Positions 42,861-51,306 of a DNA stretch of 64,000 nt are shown here, one piece after another (the stretch's first letter is position 1; every line of letters begins with the position of its first letter). The translations under genes were made by a program, and so were the position numbers. Source of the DNA: JAJYSO01 sp964586655 (GTDB lineage Bacteria > Bacteroidota > Bacteroidia > Flavobacteriales > Flavobacteriaceae); the NCBI GenBank assembly GCA_964586655.1, contig CAZPGY010000013.1, positions 1 through 64,000 of the forward strand, read 5' to 3'. The notes below the pieces were generated by a model. That model was not told the DNA's origin, made no database searches, and saw only the letters and a program-made list of their open reading frames with translations.

Positions 42861-42961
42861 ACCGTAATGACAATTAATATAGACCAGCTTCAGCTTCTGG
42901 CTTCGCTGCCCTATTTAATAGTAAACATACGGCATGACAAATTAGAGGAATCAATTTTTAG
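42861..42961. repeat. Intergenic repeat, family 3, copy 1
   Basis: It begins ACCGTAATGACAATTAATAT, passes through CAGCTTCAGCTTCTGG and CATACGG, and ends GGAATCAATTTTTAG. The same blocks in the same order occur at 52694-52789. The CCGTA ... TACGG ends are weakly inverted. It lies between miaE and dnaX. Confidence 0.7.
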
Positions 42962-42977
42962 TTTATAATTTTTTTTA

Positions 42978-43622
42978 TTAAATATCTAAGTCAAAAGTAT
43001 TTTTCAGTTTCTCTACTAAAGGATTTTTTTCCTTTAATTTTTCATATCGTTCCTTAGGGGTGAAAACAAATTTTTTAGCGGCTTCTCGGTTGACTTTTAT
43101 GGCCAAAGAAATTTCAGAATTTTTGAGTCGGCGTTTGAGAAATTTCATTAAATCGCCTTGTTCCTTTTGCAAATCCTGTTTCATGGTTTCGTTGGGTAAT
43201 TCAATTTCTATTACCCTATCCTTGAGTTTGGGTTTATCGGTAGCCATTATGGAAGCAAGAATTTTTCGTCCCTTGCGGTTTAATTTTTCCTGATAGGCTT
43301 CCCAGCCTGCTTCAACATCTTTTAAGGAGAAATCTTCGTGAGCTTCGTACTCGTTTTTGGCTTGATGCTTTAGTTTCTCTTGATGTTTTTGCCGAACCGA
43401 GATGCTTTTCAAGGATAAGCCCGAAACAAATTTCTGGGAGGCGTCCGGTTCTTTAACTTGATTGCGAACAGGAGCAGAATCTGACAAATCTTTTTCCGTT
43501 GTTTTCTGTGGCTTGTCAGGTTGCTCTTCGCGCTCTTTAGCAGCAGGATCAGGAGCTGCTGCCGAGTGCGAATTTGGGTTTTCGGCAAAAATAGCCGCCG
43601 GGATTATGAAGTTATTGCGCTT
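42978..43622 (-). CDS. dnaX: DnaX tau-specific C-terminal part, read by -1 shift
   Basis: From the A10 run this frame stays open for 214 codons without a stop: KRNNFIIPAAIFAENPNSHS, a Pro/Ala/Lys-rich linker, then a conserved C-terminal domain (DVEAGWEAYQEKLNRKGRKI, VIEIELPNETMKQDLQKEQG, ending NTFDLDI). It has no good start of its own, only a TTG inside the linker. The FIIPA segment normally continues DnaX in related bacteria, so it should be the tau extension that binds DNA polymerase alpha and helicase. Joined to the zero-frame part it would give about 572 residues. Confidence 0.75.
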   Translation of the reverse strand, partial: KRNNFIIPAAIFAENPNSHSAAAPDPAAKEREEQPDKPQKTTEKDLSDSAPVRNQVKEPDASQKFVSGLSLKSISVRQKHQEKLKHQAKNEYEAHEDFSLKDVEAGWEAYQEKLNRKGRKILASIMATDKPKLKDRVIEIELPNETMKQDLQKEQGDLMKFLKRRLKNSEISLAIKVNREAAKKFVFTPKERYEKLKEKNPLVEKLKNTFDLDI

Positions 43623-44695
43623 TTTTTTTTAGTTTCAAAAGTGAGGGAAGCCAGTTGCATGAGACAGAGCTCGACATGCAGTCGTTGATTTTGACTGTTT
43701 CGGTAGTTAAAATCACAGGTATTGGCAAGGGCTATCGCTTCTAACAGGAAGCTTTCTGAACTTTTTTGTGCCTGCTCCAAATATTTTTTTCGGGCTTCTT
43801 CACCAACCTCCAACAAAGCGATGGTTTGCTTATTCTGACAGACGAGTAAATCTCTAAAGTGCGAGGCCAATCCGGCGATGTAATGTTGCCCGTCAAAGCC
43901 TTTAGCGAGTACTTTATTAAATTGAACCAACAAACCGGGAATATCGTTATTCAGAATTAGATCGGTAGATTTAAAAAAGACTTCGTAATCGAGTACATTG
44001 AGGTTTTCGGTTACGGCCTGTCGCGTCAAGTTTTTACCGCTAAAGCTTACTACACGATCATAGATGGATAGGGCGTCACGCATGGCACCATCGGCTTTTT
44101 GGGCAATGATGTGCAAGGCGTCATCTTCAGCATTAACGCCTTCTTTTTTGGCAATTTTGGCCAAATAATTTTTGGCATCATTAACGGTAATTCTCTTAAA
44201 GTCGAATATTTGACATCGCGATAAAATGGTGGGTATAATTTTGTGCTTTTCCGTGGTTGCCAAAATAAAAATCACGTGCTCGGGGGGCTCCTCGAGGGTT
44301 TTTAAAAAGGCATTAAAGGCCGGCTTGGAAAGCATGTGTACCTCATCAATGATATAGACTTTGTATTTGCCGACTTGCGGGGGAATGCGCACTTGGTCGG
44401 TCAGTTCGCGAATATCGTCTACCCCGTTGTTGGAAGCGGCGTCTAATTCAAAAATATTAAAAGCAAAATCTTCATTTTCAACCTGATCATCGGTGGCCTG
44501 TTGATTGATTTTTTTGGCCAATATTCGGGCACAGGTGGTCTTGCCGACTCCTCTCGGTCCGGTAAACAGTAGCGCCTGAGCCAAATGATTGTTGGCAATG
44601 GCATTAGACAGCGTGTTGGTAATCGCTTCTTGCCCCACCACATCTTCAAAACTTTCAGGGCGGTATTTTCGCGCCGATACAATAAATTGTTCCAT
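43604..44695 (-). CDS. dnaX: DNA polymerase III subunit gamma/tau, zero-frame (gamma) product
   Basis: This 363-residue clamp-loader ATPase has RKYRPESFEDVVGQEAITN, Walker A GPRGVGKTT, the Walker B-type YIIDEVHML, ATTEKHKIIPTILSRCQIFD with the SRC sensor, and the helical collar domain. The four-Cys zinc finger of E. coli DnaX is absent, replaced by an acidic stretch before FAFNIFELDAASNNGVDDIR. The frame ends 18 bases after a run of ten A (43630-43621), giving a gamma-like protein. The tau C-terminus continues in the -1 frame. Confidence 0.95.
   Translation of the reverse strand: MEQFIVSARKYRPESFEDVVGQEAITNTLSNAIANNHLAQALLFTGPRGVGKTTCARILAKKINQQATDDQVENEDFAFNIFELDAASNNGVDDIRELTDQVRIPPQVGKYKVYIIDEVHMLSKPAFNAFLKTLEEPPEHVIFILATTEKHKIIPTILSRCQIFDFKRITVNDAKNYLAKIAKKEGVNAEDDALHIIAQKADGAMRDALSIYDRVVSFSGKNLTRQAVTENLNVLDYEVFFKSTDLILNNDIPGLLVQFNKVLAKGFDGQHYIAGLASHFRDLLVCQNKQTIALLEVGEEARKKYLEQAQKSSESFLLEAIALANTCDFNYRNSQNQRLHVELCLMQLASLTFETKKKSAITS
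43621..43630 (-). promoter_or_regulatory. A10 slippery run in dnaX
   Basis: Ten A in the coding strand, read AAA AAA AAA A in the zero frame, would let tandem tRNA-Lys slip back one base, or let RNA polymerase add one A. Either puts the ribosome in the tau frame. A single-base homopolymer error would give the same picture. Confidence 0.6.
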
Positions 44696-44857
44696 CTTGA
44701 TTTTGCTTCGTACAAATATAAAAATACCTGTCGAATTTCAGGCATATTTTAAATGTTGTTCTGCAATTGATAAAATAAAGAAACTACCTTGAGTGTGAAA
44801 ATTTTATTTGTGGTCTCTCTTTTTTATAATCTGAAAGGGCAGTACAAATCATTTATT

Positions 44858-45970
44858 TTACGCTGATTCTTCTTGTAGTTTTTCTCGAAGGGTCTGCAGG
44901 CGATTAATTTTACCGGAATGGGTTTCTACAAATTGATCGAGGAGATAAATGGCTTTAGGCCTTTCATATTTGTCGATCTTTTCCAATTGGGCTATTTTGG
45001 ATTGCAATTGACGGGTATCAATGCTTGCGGACGAGGCTTCGATAAACAAGGCTACCTTTTCTCCCCATTCTTTATCGGGAATGCCGGCAATAAAAAACCG
45101 TTGCGGAATTAAGGAAGATAAGTGATATTCAACTCGTTCGGGTATAATTTTGACGCTTCCCGAATTGATGATATTGTCCCACCTGCCGAGGAGCCGAAAA
45201 CTGGTTGGTGAGGTCAATTCTACAAGGTCGTTGGTGTAAATGGTTTGATCGGCTACATGAGGGGCTCGGATAATAAGGCAGTTTCGATCGTCTTTTTCAA
45301 TTTCTACTCCTTTTAGCAGGCTAAAAGGCGGATTTTCTTGTTCGATTCCGTTTATTTTTCGGGCGGCGATATGGGTCAGGGTCTCGGTCATGCCATAGGT
45401 TTCATAGAGTGTTGTCGGGGTATCGCGGACCCGGTTTTTTAAAGCTTGTGAAACCTTTCCGCCCCCGACAATCAACTGTTTTAGAAGGGGTAATTCTTGA
45501 ATGGAACGCCCCAATTGATAAGGGGTGATGGCTGAAAAATCATAATTTTTGTGATGCACTTTAAAGGGGCGGGCTTGTGGCTTGACGCTGTCGAGATGCC
45601 AGCCCAAAATTAGGGCGCGAACAATCATCAATTTTCCGGCAATATAAGTGGCCGGTAAGCAGAGTAGGGCACTGGTTTTTTCGGGAAGATGAAAAAACCG
45701 GCCGGTGGCCAAAGCACTGTTGGCCATTTGTTGTTTTTTGACTTCAATTACTTTGGGCTCTCCGGTAGATCCGGAGGTTTGTACTTTGATTAAAGGGCTT
45801 TCATCAAGCCATTCTTCTAAAAAATAGCCGATTTCCTTGTGATATTTTTGAGCGGAAGCCTGATATATCTCGGCTTTGTTTTTGAGTGCAATCCGGTCGA
45901 GTTTTTGTCCATTCCATCGAAAATCGGGATGTATCGTCCGGTAAGTTTGTTGCGGTGATAGGGTGTTCAT
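44858..45970 (-). CDS. menE: o-Succinylbenzoate-CoA ligase-like AMP-binding enzyme
   Basis: This 370-residue acyl-adenylate enzyme has the P-loop TSGSTGEPKVIEV, the A5-like TLYETYGMTETLTHIAARKI and the hinge LGRWDNIINSGSVKIIPERV. It is shorter than the ~450-500-residue E. coli type but fits the compact flavobacterial MenE. It activates o-succinylbenzoate to its CoA ester in menaquinone synthesis. The partner gene menC in the same operon supports the assignment. The start ATG lies 2 bases after the CPBP gene stop. Confidence 0.9.
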   Translation of the reverse strand: MNTLSPQQTYRTIHPDFRWNGQKLDRIALKNKAEIYQASAQKYHKEIGYFLEEWLDESPLIKVQTSGSTGEPKVIEVKKQQMANSALATGRFFHLPEKTSALLCLPATYIAGKLMIVRALILGWHLDSVKPQARPFKVHHKNYDFSAITPYQLGRSIQELPLLKQLIVGGGKVSQALKNRVRDTPTTLYETYGMTETLTHIAARKINGIEQENPPFSLLKGVEIEKDDRNCLIIRAPHVADQTIYTNDLVELTSPTSFRLLGRWDNIINSGSVKIIPERVEYHLSSLIPQRFFIAGIPDKEWGEKVALFIEASSASIDTRQLQSKIAQLEKIDKYERPKAIYLLDQFVETHSGKINRLQTLREKLQEESA

Positions 45971-45972
45971 TA

Positions 45973-46938
45973 TCAGATAGAATCAGTTTTAGGATCTTTG
46001 TCGACTGCCGGTGGATTGAGCTTTCCAAAGAGCTTTTTTCTCCAGTTTTTCCAATGGTATTTTTTGGCCATGATGATCAGAAAAATAGGATAAACAATTA
46101 ATAATGGAATAAATACCTCTCCACCAACAGCCGTGGGATCGGAAATATCTTTTAAAATGGACTCTGTTTGAAAAGCCGACCAGTCAGAAGTTACTAAAAG
46201 AATCATAATCAGGTTGTTGCCAGCATGAAATCCCATAGAGAGTTCCATGCCGTCATCCATTAAAGTTAAAATACCCAATAGCAGACCGGTTCCTATATAG
46301 AAAAACATGATCATGGGCCCCAATTGGTCTACTTCAGGATTGGCAGAATGAGCCAAGCCAAAAAGAATGGAGGTTAACAAAAGTGGAAACCAACGATTTT
46401 TGGTCAGTAAACCTAAACCCTGCATCAAGTAGCCCCTGAAAAAGTATTCTTCAAAACTGGTTTGCAGGGGAACCATTATTACGCCTATAACCAAAAGGAT
46501 AAGAAAAGGGACAAGTTCAAAGTTGAGAACAAAATTATCGGGATGGGTATAATAATCATAGAGGGTAGAAATGAGGATAAATAAACCGATTAGCCCAAAG
46601 CTAAAAAAGAATCGCCGCCAATCAATTTTTTTTCGGGTGGTAGTAAAATGGCGCCAGGACAGATGGTGAAGGTACTTCACAACAATATAAACCCCCAACA
46701 ATCCAATGGCAAAGGAAATCAAAAGGAGGAAGGTGAACATATTAGAGGAGAGTCCGGAAACTTCCATCATTGCTTTTGTCGAATTTACTATTCCTGCATT
46801 ATTGCCGGAAAAACTTCCTATTAATATGGCAAGGGTAATCGGCACTTGTCCGATCAGAAAGAAAGTAATAATAAGAAGTGTGCCGATGAGGTAGCGCCAA
46901 CTTTCGTGTAAACCTTTATAAGCTTGTTCTATAAACAT
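45973..46938 (-). CDS. CPBP-family intramembrane metalloprotease
   Basis: A 321-residue membrane protein is read from ATG 46938 (MFIEQAYKGLHESWRY); a longer upstream frame overlaps menC and reads as nonsense. It has about eight hydrophobic helices. The CAAX-protease/bacteriocin-processing motifs are present: EEYFFRGYLMQ (EExxxR), FGLAHSANP (FxxxH) and GFHAGNNLIM (HxxxN/B). Substrates are unknown. It sits between menC and menE with gaps of 14 and 2 bases, so it is co-expressed with menaquinone genes without an obvious biochemical link. Confidence 0.92.
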   Translation of the reverse strand: MFIEQAYKGLHESWRYLIGTLLIITFFLIGQVPITLAILIGSFSGNNAGIVNSTKAMMEVSGLSSNMFTFLLLISFAIGLLGVYIVVKYLHHLSWRHFTTTRKKIDWRRFFFSFGLIGLFILISTLYDYYTHPDNFVLNFELVPFLILLVIGVIMVPLQTSFEEYFFRGYLMQGLGLLTKNRWFPLLLTSILFGLAHSANPEVDQLGPMIMFFYIGTGLLLGILTLMDDGMELSMGFHAGNNLIMILLVTSDWSAFQTESILKDISDPTAVGGEVFIPLLIVYPIFLIIMAKKYHWKNWRKKLFGKLNPPAVDKDPKTDSI

Positions 46939-46952
46939 TTGATTTGTATTTT

Positions 46953-47999
46953 TTAAAAGTCGAGTTTTTGAAGGTTCCAATCCTGTTCGGGGAGGTAATG
47001 AAGGTTTTCTCCTGTCACTTGCAGGGGGCTGTCGATATTGTTGGTATAGAGGCTTCCGGTGCCCAATCCCTGAGGGATGGTTGTGTGTTTTAGAGCGGTC
47101 CACTGGGCAATGGCGTTGAGGCCTATATTGCTTTCGAGCGCACTGGTAATCCACCAACCTATTTGATTTTCTTCGGCCAGATCAATCCACTGCTGCATTC
47201 CTGAAAATCCGCCAATTAAACTGGGTTTCAGGATGATATATTGTGGTTTGATGCGTTTTAATAAGGCTTGTTTTTTATCGACAGAAAATATACCGATAAG
47301 CTCTTCGTCCAAGGCAATGGGTAGGGGCGTTTGTGCACACAACTTCCTCATTTCTTCCTCTTGTCCTTGTTTGATGGGTTGTTCGATGCTGTGGAGGTTG
47401 AATTGGCTTAAGGCTTTTAATTTCTCTAAAGCCTCAGAAGGAGAAAAAGCCCCATTGGCATCCACGCGTAGTTCCAGTTTTTCAGCCGGAAATTGTTGTC
47501 GTAAAAATTGAAGGAGTTCCAATTCTTTATCAAAATTGATAGCGCCAATTTTTAGTTTGATACAAGAGAATCCTTGTTTGAGTTTGGCCTTAATTTGTGT
47601 TTTCATAAAGGATTTTTCTCCCATCCATATCAGGCCGTTGATGGGGATGGCTTTTTTTCCCGCGGTAAAATCGGAGGGGAATAGCACAAAAGGGTGTTCG
47701 CTTTTTAAGGATTGTAAAGCCGTTTCCAATCCAAATTGAATAGAGGGAAATTGAGTGAGTTCTTTTAGCAAGTAGGTTTTGTCTTTATGGATGTTTGCAC
47801 AGAGCCAATCCAGTTTTTCTTGATACTCCGGACAATCATCAATACTTAATCCTCTTAAGATTCCACACTCGCCGTAGCCTATTTTCTCTTGTGTTTCCAG
47901 TTTTAGAAACCAGGTTTCCTTTTGGGTTAAAACGCCCCGAGAAGTTCCGCTGGGGCGTTTAAAGTCGAGGATGTATCGTTGGTAGCTTGCTTTCATCAA
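46953..47999 (-). CDS. menC: o-Succinylbenzoate synthase
   Basis: This 348-residue enolase-superfamily enzyme dehydrates SHCHC to o-succinylbenzoate in menaquinone synthesis. The acid-base Lys pair is in FSCIKLKIGAINFDKE (KxK). Metal ligands follow in LRVDANGAF, SIEQPI and IALDEELIG, and the second Lys is in YIILKPSLIGG. The length is normal for the Bacteroidota form. Its ATG overlaps the TGA of the MBL hydrolase gene (ATGA). Confidence 0.93.
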   Translation of the reverse strand: MMKASYQRYILDFKRPSGTSRGVLTQKETWFLKLETQEKIGYGECGILRGLSIDDCPEYQEKLDWLCANIHKDKTYLLKELTQFPSIQFGLETALQSLKSEHPFVLFPSDFTAGKKAIPINGLIWMGEKSFMKTQIKAKLKQGFSCIKLKIGAINFDKELELLQFLRQQFPAEKLELRVDANGAFSPSEALEKLKALSQFNLHSIEQPIKQGQEEEMRKLCAQTPLPIALDEELIGIFSVDKKQALLKRIKPQYIILKPSLIGGFSGMQQWIDLAEENQIGWWITSALESNIGLNAIAQWTALKHTTIPQGLGTGSLYTNNIDSPLQVTGENLHYLPEQDWNLQKLDF

Positions 48000-48676
48000 A
48001 CGTCAATAGATTTACCAATGGGCAATAAGTTGAGTTCTTTATTCTTAGCTTTAAATTTTTCTTGGGCTTCTTCGTGATTGATTTCAATAAATCCGAAGGT
48101 ATCGTAATGGCAGCCCAAGATTCGGTCACATTGAATAAAGTCACTGGCGATAATGGCATCTTCCACGTCCATGGTAAAGTTGTCGCCTATGGGCAAGATG
48201 GCCATGTCGAGTTGAAACCGCATGGGAATCAATTTCATGTCCATGGTCAAGGCGGTGTCTCCTGCAATGTACAGGGTTTTTCCGTCAGCTTGTAAAATAA
48301 ATCCTCCCGGATTTCCGCCGTTTTTCCCATCGGGAAATGAGCTGCTGTGGATGGCGTTGACAAATTTTAATTTTCCAAAGTCAAATTTGGCCGATCCGCC
48401 GTGGTTCATCGGGTGCGCTTTAAAGCCCATACCCTCATAATGCCAGGCAATTTCAGCATTGCTGATGATGGTAGAATCGTTGTTTTTTGCAATGCTTTCT
48501 ACATCGAGCACATGGTCTTGATGAGCGTGGGTTAGTAGAATGTAATCGGCTTTTAAGGCATTGATATCAATTTTATCTTTTGCCAAATCACTTCCCGAAA
48601 TAAAGGGATCGACCAATAAATGTTTGTTGCCGGCTTCAATTCCGATGGAATTTTGACCGTAAAATGTAACTTTCAT
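47996..48676 (-). CDS. Metallo-beta-lactamase-fold hydrolase (UPF0173-like)
   Basis: A 226-residue protein is read from ATG 48676 (MKVTFYGQNSIGIEAGNKHL); the longer frame reaches into the upstream terminator. The zinc motifs are HAHQDHVLDVE (HxHxDH), MNHGGSAKFDF, LYIAGDTAL and a late CHYDTFGFIEIN His. UPF0173 proteins are metal-dependent hydrolases of unknown substrate. It is the first gene of the menC-CPBP-menE operon, and the coupling (ATGA overlap) suggests balanced expression, possibly a thioesterase-type side role, which is a guess. Confidence 0.9.
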   Translation of the reverse strand: MKVTFYGQNSIGIEAGNKHLLVDPFISGSDLAKDKIDINALKADYILLTHAHQDHVLDVESIAKNNDSTIISNAEIAWHYEGMGFKAHPMNHGGSAKFDFGKLKFVNAIHSSSFPDGKNGGNPGGFILQADGKTLYIAGDTALTMDMKLIPMRFQLDMAILPIGDNFTMDVEDAIIASDFIQCDRILGCHYDTFGFIEINHEEAQEKFKAKNKELNLLPIGKSIDV

Positions 48677-48711
48677 AATCCTTTTAATTTTGAAAAGTAA
48701 ATGTAAGAAAA

Positions 48712-48737
48712 AAAAGCAGTCTTTAGGGACTGCTTTT
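48712..48737 (-). terminator. Terminator after the DUF6029 gene
   Basis: AAAAGCAGTC (48712-48721) pairs with GACTGCTTTT (48728-48737). On the minus strand the stem is followed by a T run and separates the barrel gene from the MBL operon. Confidence 0.85.
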
Positions 48738-48783
48738 TCAATCTTTATGCGGAAGGTCATTTTAAAATGACAAGAAGGTGTTT

Positions 48784-50445
48784 TTAGAAGGAGACGGCAA
48801 TATTCATAGACAGACCGGTGTTGGAAGATACATATCGACACACGCCGCCTACACAGAGCAAGCCTCCGCGGGTACGGCCATATTTCATGGCAAAACGAAC
48901 CCGGCCTTTGGAATATCCCAAGCCGATGTTGTAGTAATGCAATTCCTTATCTCCACCATAATTCCAGGAATCTGCAGCAAAGACAGAGAGGTTGGGATTG
49001 AGGTAATATTCAATCATGGCTGCAGCCCAATTGTTTCGATCCTGTTGGGTCCAGAGGTGTTGCAGTGCCAGACGAATTGACTGGCCATCGCCAAACTCGT
49101 AAGTGCTTTCAACGACTCCCACTTGCGCTTTAATTTCTCCTTGTGCACCGGGAACACCACCATTGGTGATGCTTTCGTCAATAATTTGGTTGAGGTAAGT
49201 CACGACACTGCTCCAATGTTCGGACCAGCGTTTTCTGATTTCAAAATTAAAATCGCGGTAATAACGCGGGCCTTCACCGATAAAGGCCGCATCATAGGTG
49301 TCATTTTGGAAATTGAATTCGGTATCCAGTCCTGCCCAGTATGAGAAATTGGCACTGAATTCGGTTCCATATTCTCCCCCGATAGCAGTTCCGCGTTTGG
49401 CGGTATAATATACATCCCATTGGGTGCCCACTTCTCCCGAACGGGCTTCAAAATGATTGTTTCGGTTGTAAAAGAGTCGGGGTTGCGCTTGATATACATA
49501 AATATTGGCCAGCAGATAGTCTTGTTTTTTGGTCAACGCCGGAACATAATTGATGAGTTGTTGGTTATATTGATTTCCTTGTGCCATACGATCGCTGTAA
49601 AAGCTAAAGTTGTCCATGCGCCGGAAGGTTCCGTTGATGGCAAATCCACTTTTGGCATAGCCCAAGTTGACCAAGAGCGCATTACCGTCAAAGAGACGCG
49701 GATTGGAAATTTGCTGGTTGTTGACCAAGACTTTTTTTCCGAGTTGCACATATTCTACTCCTCCGTAAACTTGGCCTTTTGCAAAGTTTAATCGAGCGGC
49801 AAAGGCATTGGTAGTGTGGGGTAGGGTATCGGCTTGTTCAGCATTTTGATATCGCCCGACATAGCTTCCGCCAAGGTCGACATACCAATCGCCTAAGTTT
49901 AAAAACTGACTCACATCCAATTCGACATCCACGCCTTGGATGAAACCTTCTGAAACGCCAAATCCGTAGCGTTGTTTTCCATAATCTCCTTTGATGGTGA
50001 GATAGGACGTGGGACGGTATTTTACTTGAATACCGCGGATGGCGTTGTTGATGCCCAGTTGGCGATTTTCATAGCTTCGCAAAATTAATCCGCTTCCAAA
50101 TTGGTCATAGAAATAACCGGCGGTAATGCTGAGCTTTTCGCCTCGGTATTTTAGGAAATAGGAGGCGATACCGTCTTTGCCATTTAAAATGGGAGCGTAG
50201 TCTAAAAGGGCTTGCGGTTGATACATTTCGTATTGAAGCCCGGCGGTAAACTTGCCATAACTGTAGTTTAAACGTAAATAATTATTGGCCCTAAACTGGG
50301 CGTCGGGTGCTTCAAAGCCGAGTTTGCTGTCACTTTGCAGCCATTGCGAATTGGATTGAAAATCGCCGTAAAAGTAGCCGCTGTTTTGGGCTTTTGCCAC
50401 CAAACCAAAACTCAGGGCAAGAACCAAAGCTATCGTTTTTCTCAT
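48784..50445 (-). CDS. DUF6029-like outer-membrane beta-barrel protein
   Basis: This 553-residue protein has a signal peptide at about 1-19 (LALSFGLVAKAQ), then a barrel of alternating aromatic strands. Examples are FRANNYLRLNYSYGKFTAGL, YFLKYRGEKLSITAGYFYDQ, and the end strand LSMNIAVSF with a terminal Phe, as in BamA-assembled proteins. A short Cys-rich loop GGLLCVGGVCRY precedes the last strand and could form a disulfide. This fits the DUF6029 group of Bacteroidota. Function unknown. The TlpA gene lies 26 bases upstream on the same strand, so both may form one unit. Confidence 0.8.
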   Translation of the reverse strand: MRKTIALVLALSFGLVAKAQNSGYFYGDFQSNSQWLQSDSKLGFEAPDAQFRANNYLRLNYSYGKFTAGLQYEMYQPQALLDYAPILNGKDGIASYFLKYRGEKLSITAGYFYDQFGSGLILRSYENRQLGINNAIRGIQVKYRPTSYLTIKGDYGKQRYGFGVSEGFIQGVDVELDVSQFLNLGDWYVDLGGSYVGRYQNAEQADTLPHTTNAFAARLNFAKGQVYGGVEYVQLGKKVLVNNQQISNPRLFDGNALLVNLGYAKSGFAINGTFRRMDNFSFYSDRMAQGNQYNQQLINYVPALTKKQDYLLANIYVYQAQPRLFYNRNNHFEARSGEVGTQWDVYYTAKRGTAIGGEYGTEFSANFSYWAGLDTEFNFQNDTYDAAFIGEGPRYYRDFNFEIRKRWSEHWSSVVTYLNQIIDESITNGGVPGAQGEIKAQVGVVESTYEFGDGQSIRLALQHLWTQQDRNNWAAAMIEYYLNPNLSVFAADSWNYGGDKELHYYNIGLGYSKGRVRFAMKYGRTRGGLLCVGGVCRYVSSNTGLSMNIAVSF

Positions 50446-50471
50446 TAGGGGTAATTTAGTGCTAATCGAAT

Positions 50472-50957
50472 TTAGTTTTTATTGGAAAATTCTTTGAGTT
50501 TTGCATACAATTCTTTTTCTGAACCCGGGGAATACCCGTTTCGGCGATAAAGAATCTTATTGTCTTTTACAATATAAAGCATGGGAATAGAAGAGGCACC
50601 TACTGCTCTTTTGAGTTTGTGGTTGGTGTCTAACAAGATTTTATAAGGCCATGCTTTGCCGTTTACCATGGGGCGTACACGGCGTACTGTGCGTGCATCA
50701 TCAACAGAAACCGCATAAATCTTGACGCCGGTTTCTTCTTGCCATTCTTCATATACATCATTTATGGCAGTTAATTCTTTAATACATGGCACACACCAGG
50801 TGGCCCACAAATCAATAACAACCAGCTGGTCTTTAGAGATTTCTTGCAAGGATACCGTGCGGCCGTTGAGGTCTTCAAGGTGTACATTGGGTAATTGGTC
50901 TTGTGCAAAACCTACCGAAGCAATAGTGATAAAAAATAGGGTAAATAATGTTTTCAT
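50472..50957 (-). CDS. TlpA-like thioredoxin-fold protein
   Basis: A 161-residue secreted thiol-disulfide protein is read from ATG 50957 (MKTLFTLFFITIASVGFAQ as signal peptide). The active site is WATWCVPCIKEL (CxxC), followed by a VKIYAVSVDD strand and the cis-Pro loop SSIPMLYIVKDNKILYR. TlpA/ResA proteins reduce periplasmic disulfides, for example in cytochrome c maturation or for folding partners. It diverges from an Omp28-like gene that also carries a CxxC, and precedes the DUF6029 gene whose product has a two-Cys loop. Confidence 0.92.
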   Translation of the reverse strand: MKTLFTLFFITIASVGFAQDQLPNVHLEDLNGRTVSLQEISKDQLVVIDLWATWCVPCIKELTAINDVYEEWQEETGVKIYAVSVDDARTVRRVRPMVNGKAWPYKILLDTNHKLKRAVGASSIPMLYIVKDNKILYRRNGYSPGSEKELYAKLKEFSNKN

Positions 50958-51017
50958 AGAACAAAGAATTGAATTGTACAATAATAAAAAAATTAAATGA
51001 GAATTCATTTTTTTTGA

Positions 51018-51231
51018 TGAAACTTTCATGCCAGAATCGAATGATAAACGATTATTTGTTGATTATTCTTTTTAAATCGGGGTAAAAAAGGTGTTGTTTT
51101 GATAGTATAAGGTGAGAACTATTGCTAATGTGCTGAAAAAAGAGGAGAAGCAGGCTTCAAAAAAAATCGCTTATGTGCTTTATAGCATGATAGGTTGAAT
51201 GCCAATTAAAAAAAACTAAATTTAAACTTCG
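51018..51231. other. Non-coding divergent region between tlpA-like and Omp28-like genes
   Basis: The gap between the two divergent genes is 349 bases. Apart from the rightward promoter at 51232-51263 I see no gene, repeat or structured RNA in it. Confidence 0.5.
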
Positions 51232-51263
51232 TTTTCGTCAAAGCCCAAAATTTTATAACTTTG
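51232..51263 (+). promoter_or_regulatory. Probable promoter of the Omp28-like gene
   Basis: TAACTTTG (51256-51263) matches TAnnTTTG, with a TTTT at the -33 position (51232-51235), 20 bases apart. The ATG lies 43 bases downstream. Confidence 0.5.
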
Positions 51264-51306
51264 ACCAATTGTCACTGTGTTGCTTTTTACCTAACTTAAA
51301 AACTTT

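Noticed and set aside
42978..43487. Separate small gene downstream of dnaX starting at a TTG
   Set aside because: The frame is open without stops back to the A10 run and continues the conserved DnaX sequence, so it is the tau part of dnaX.
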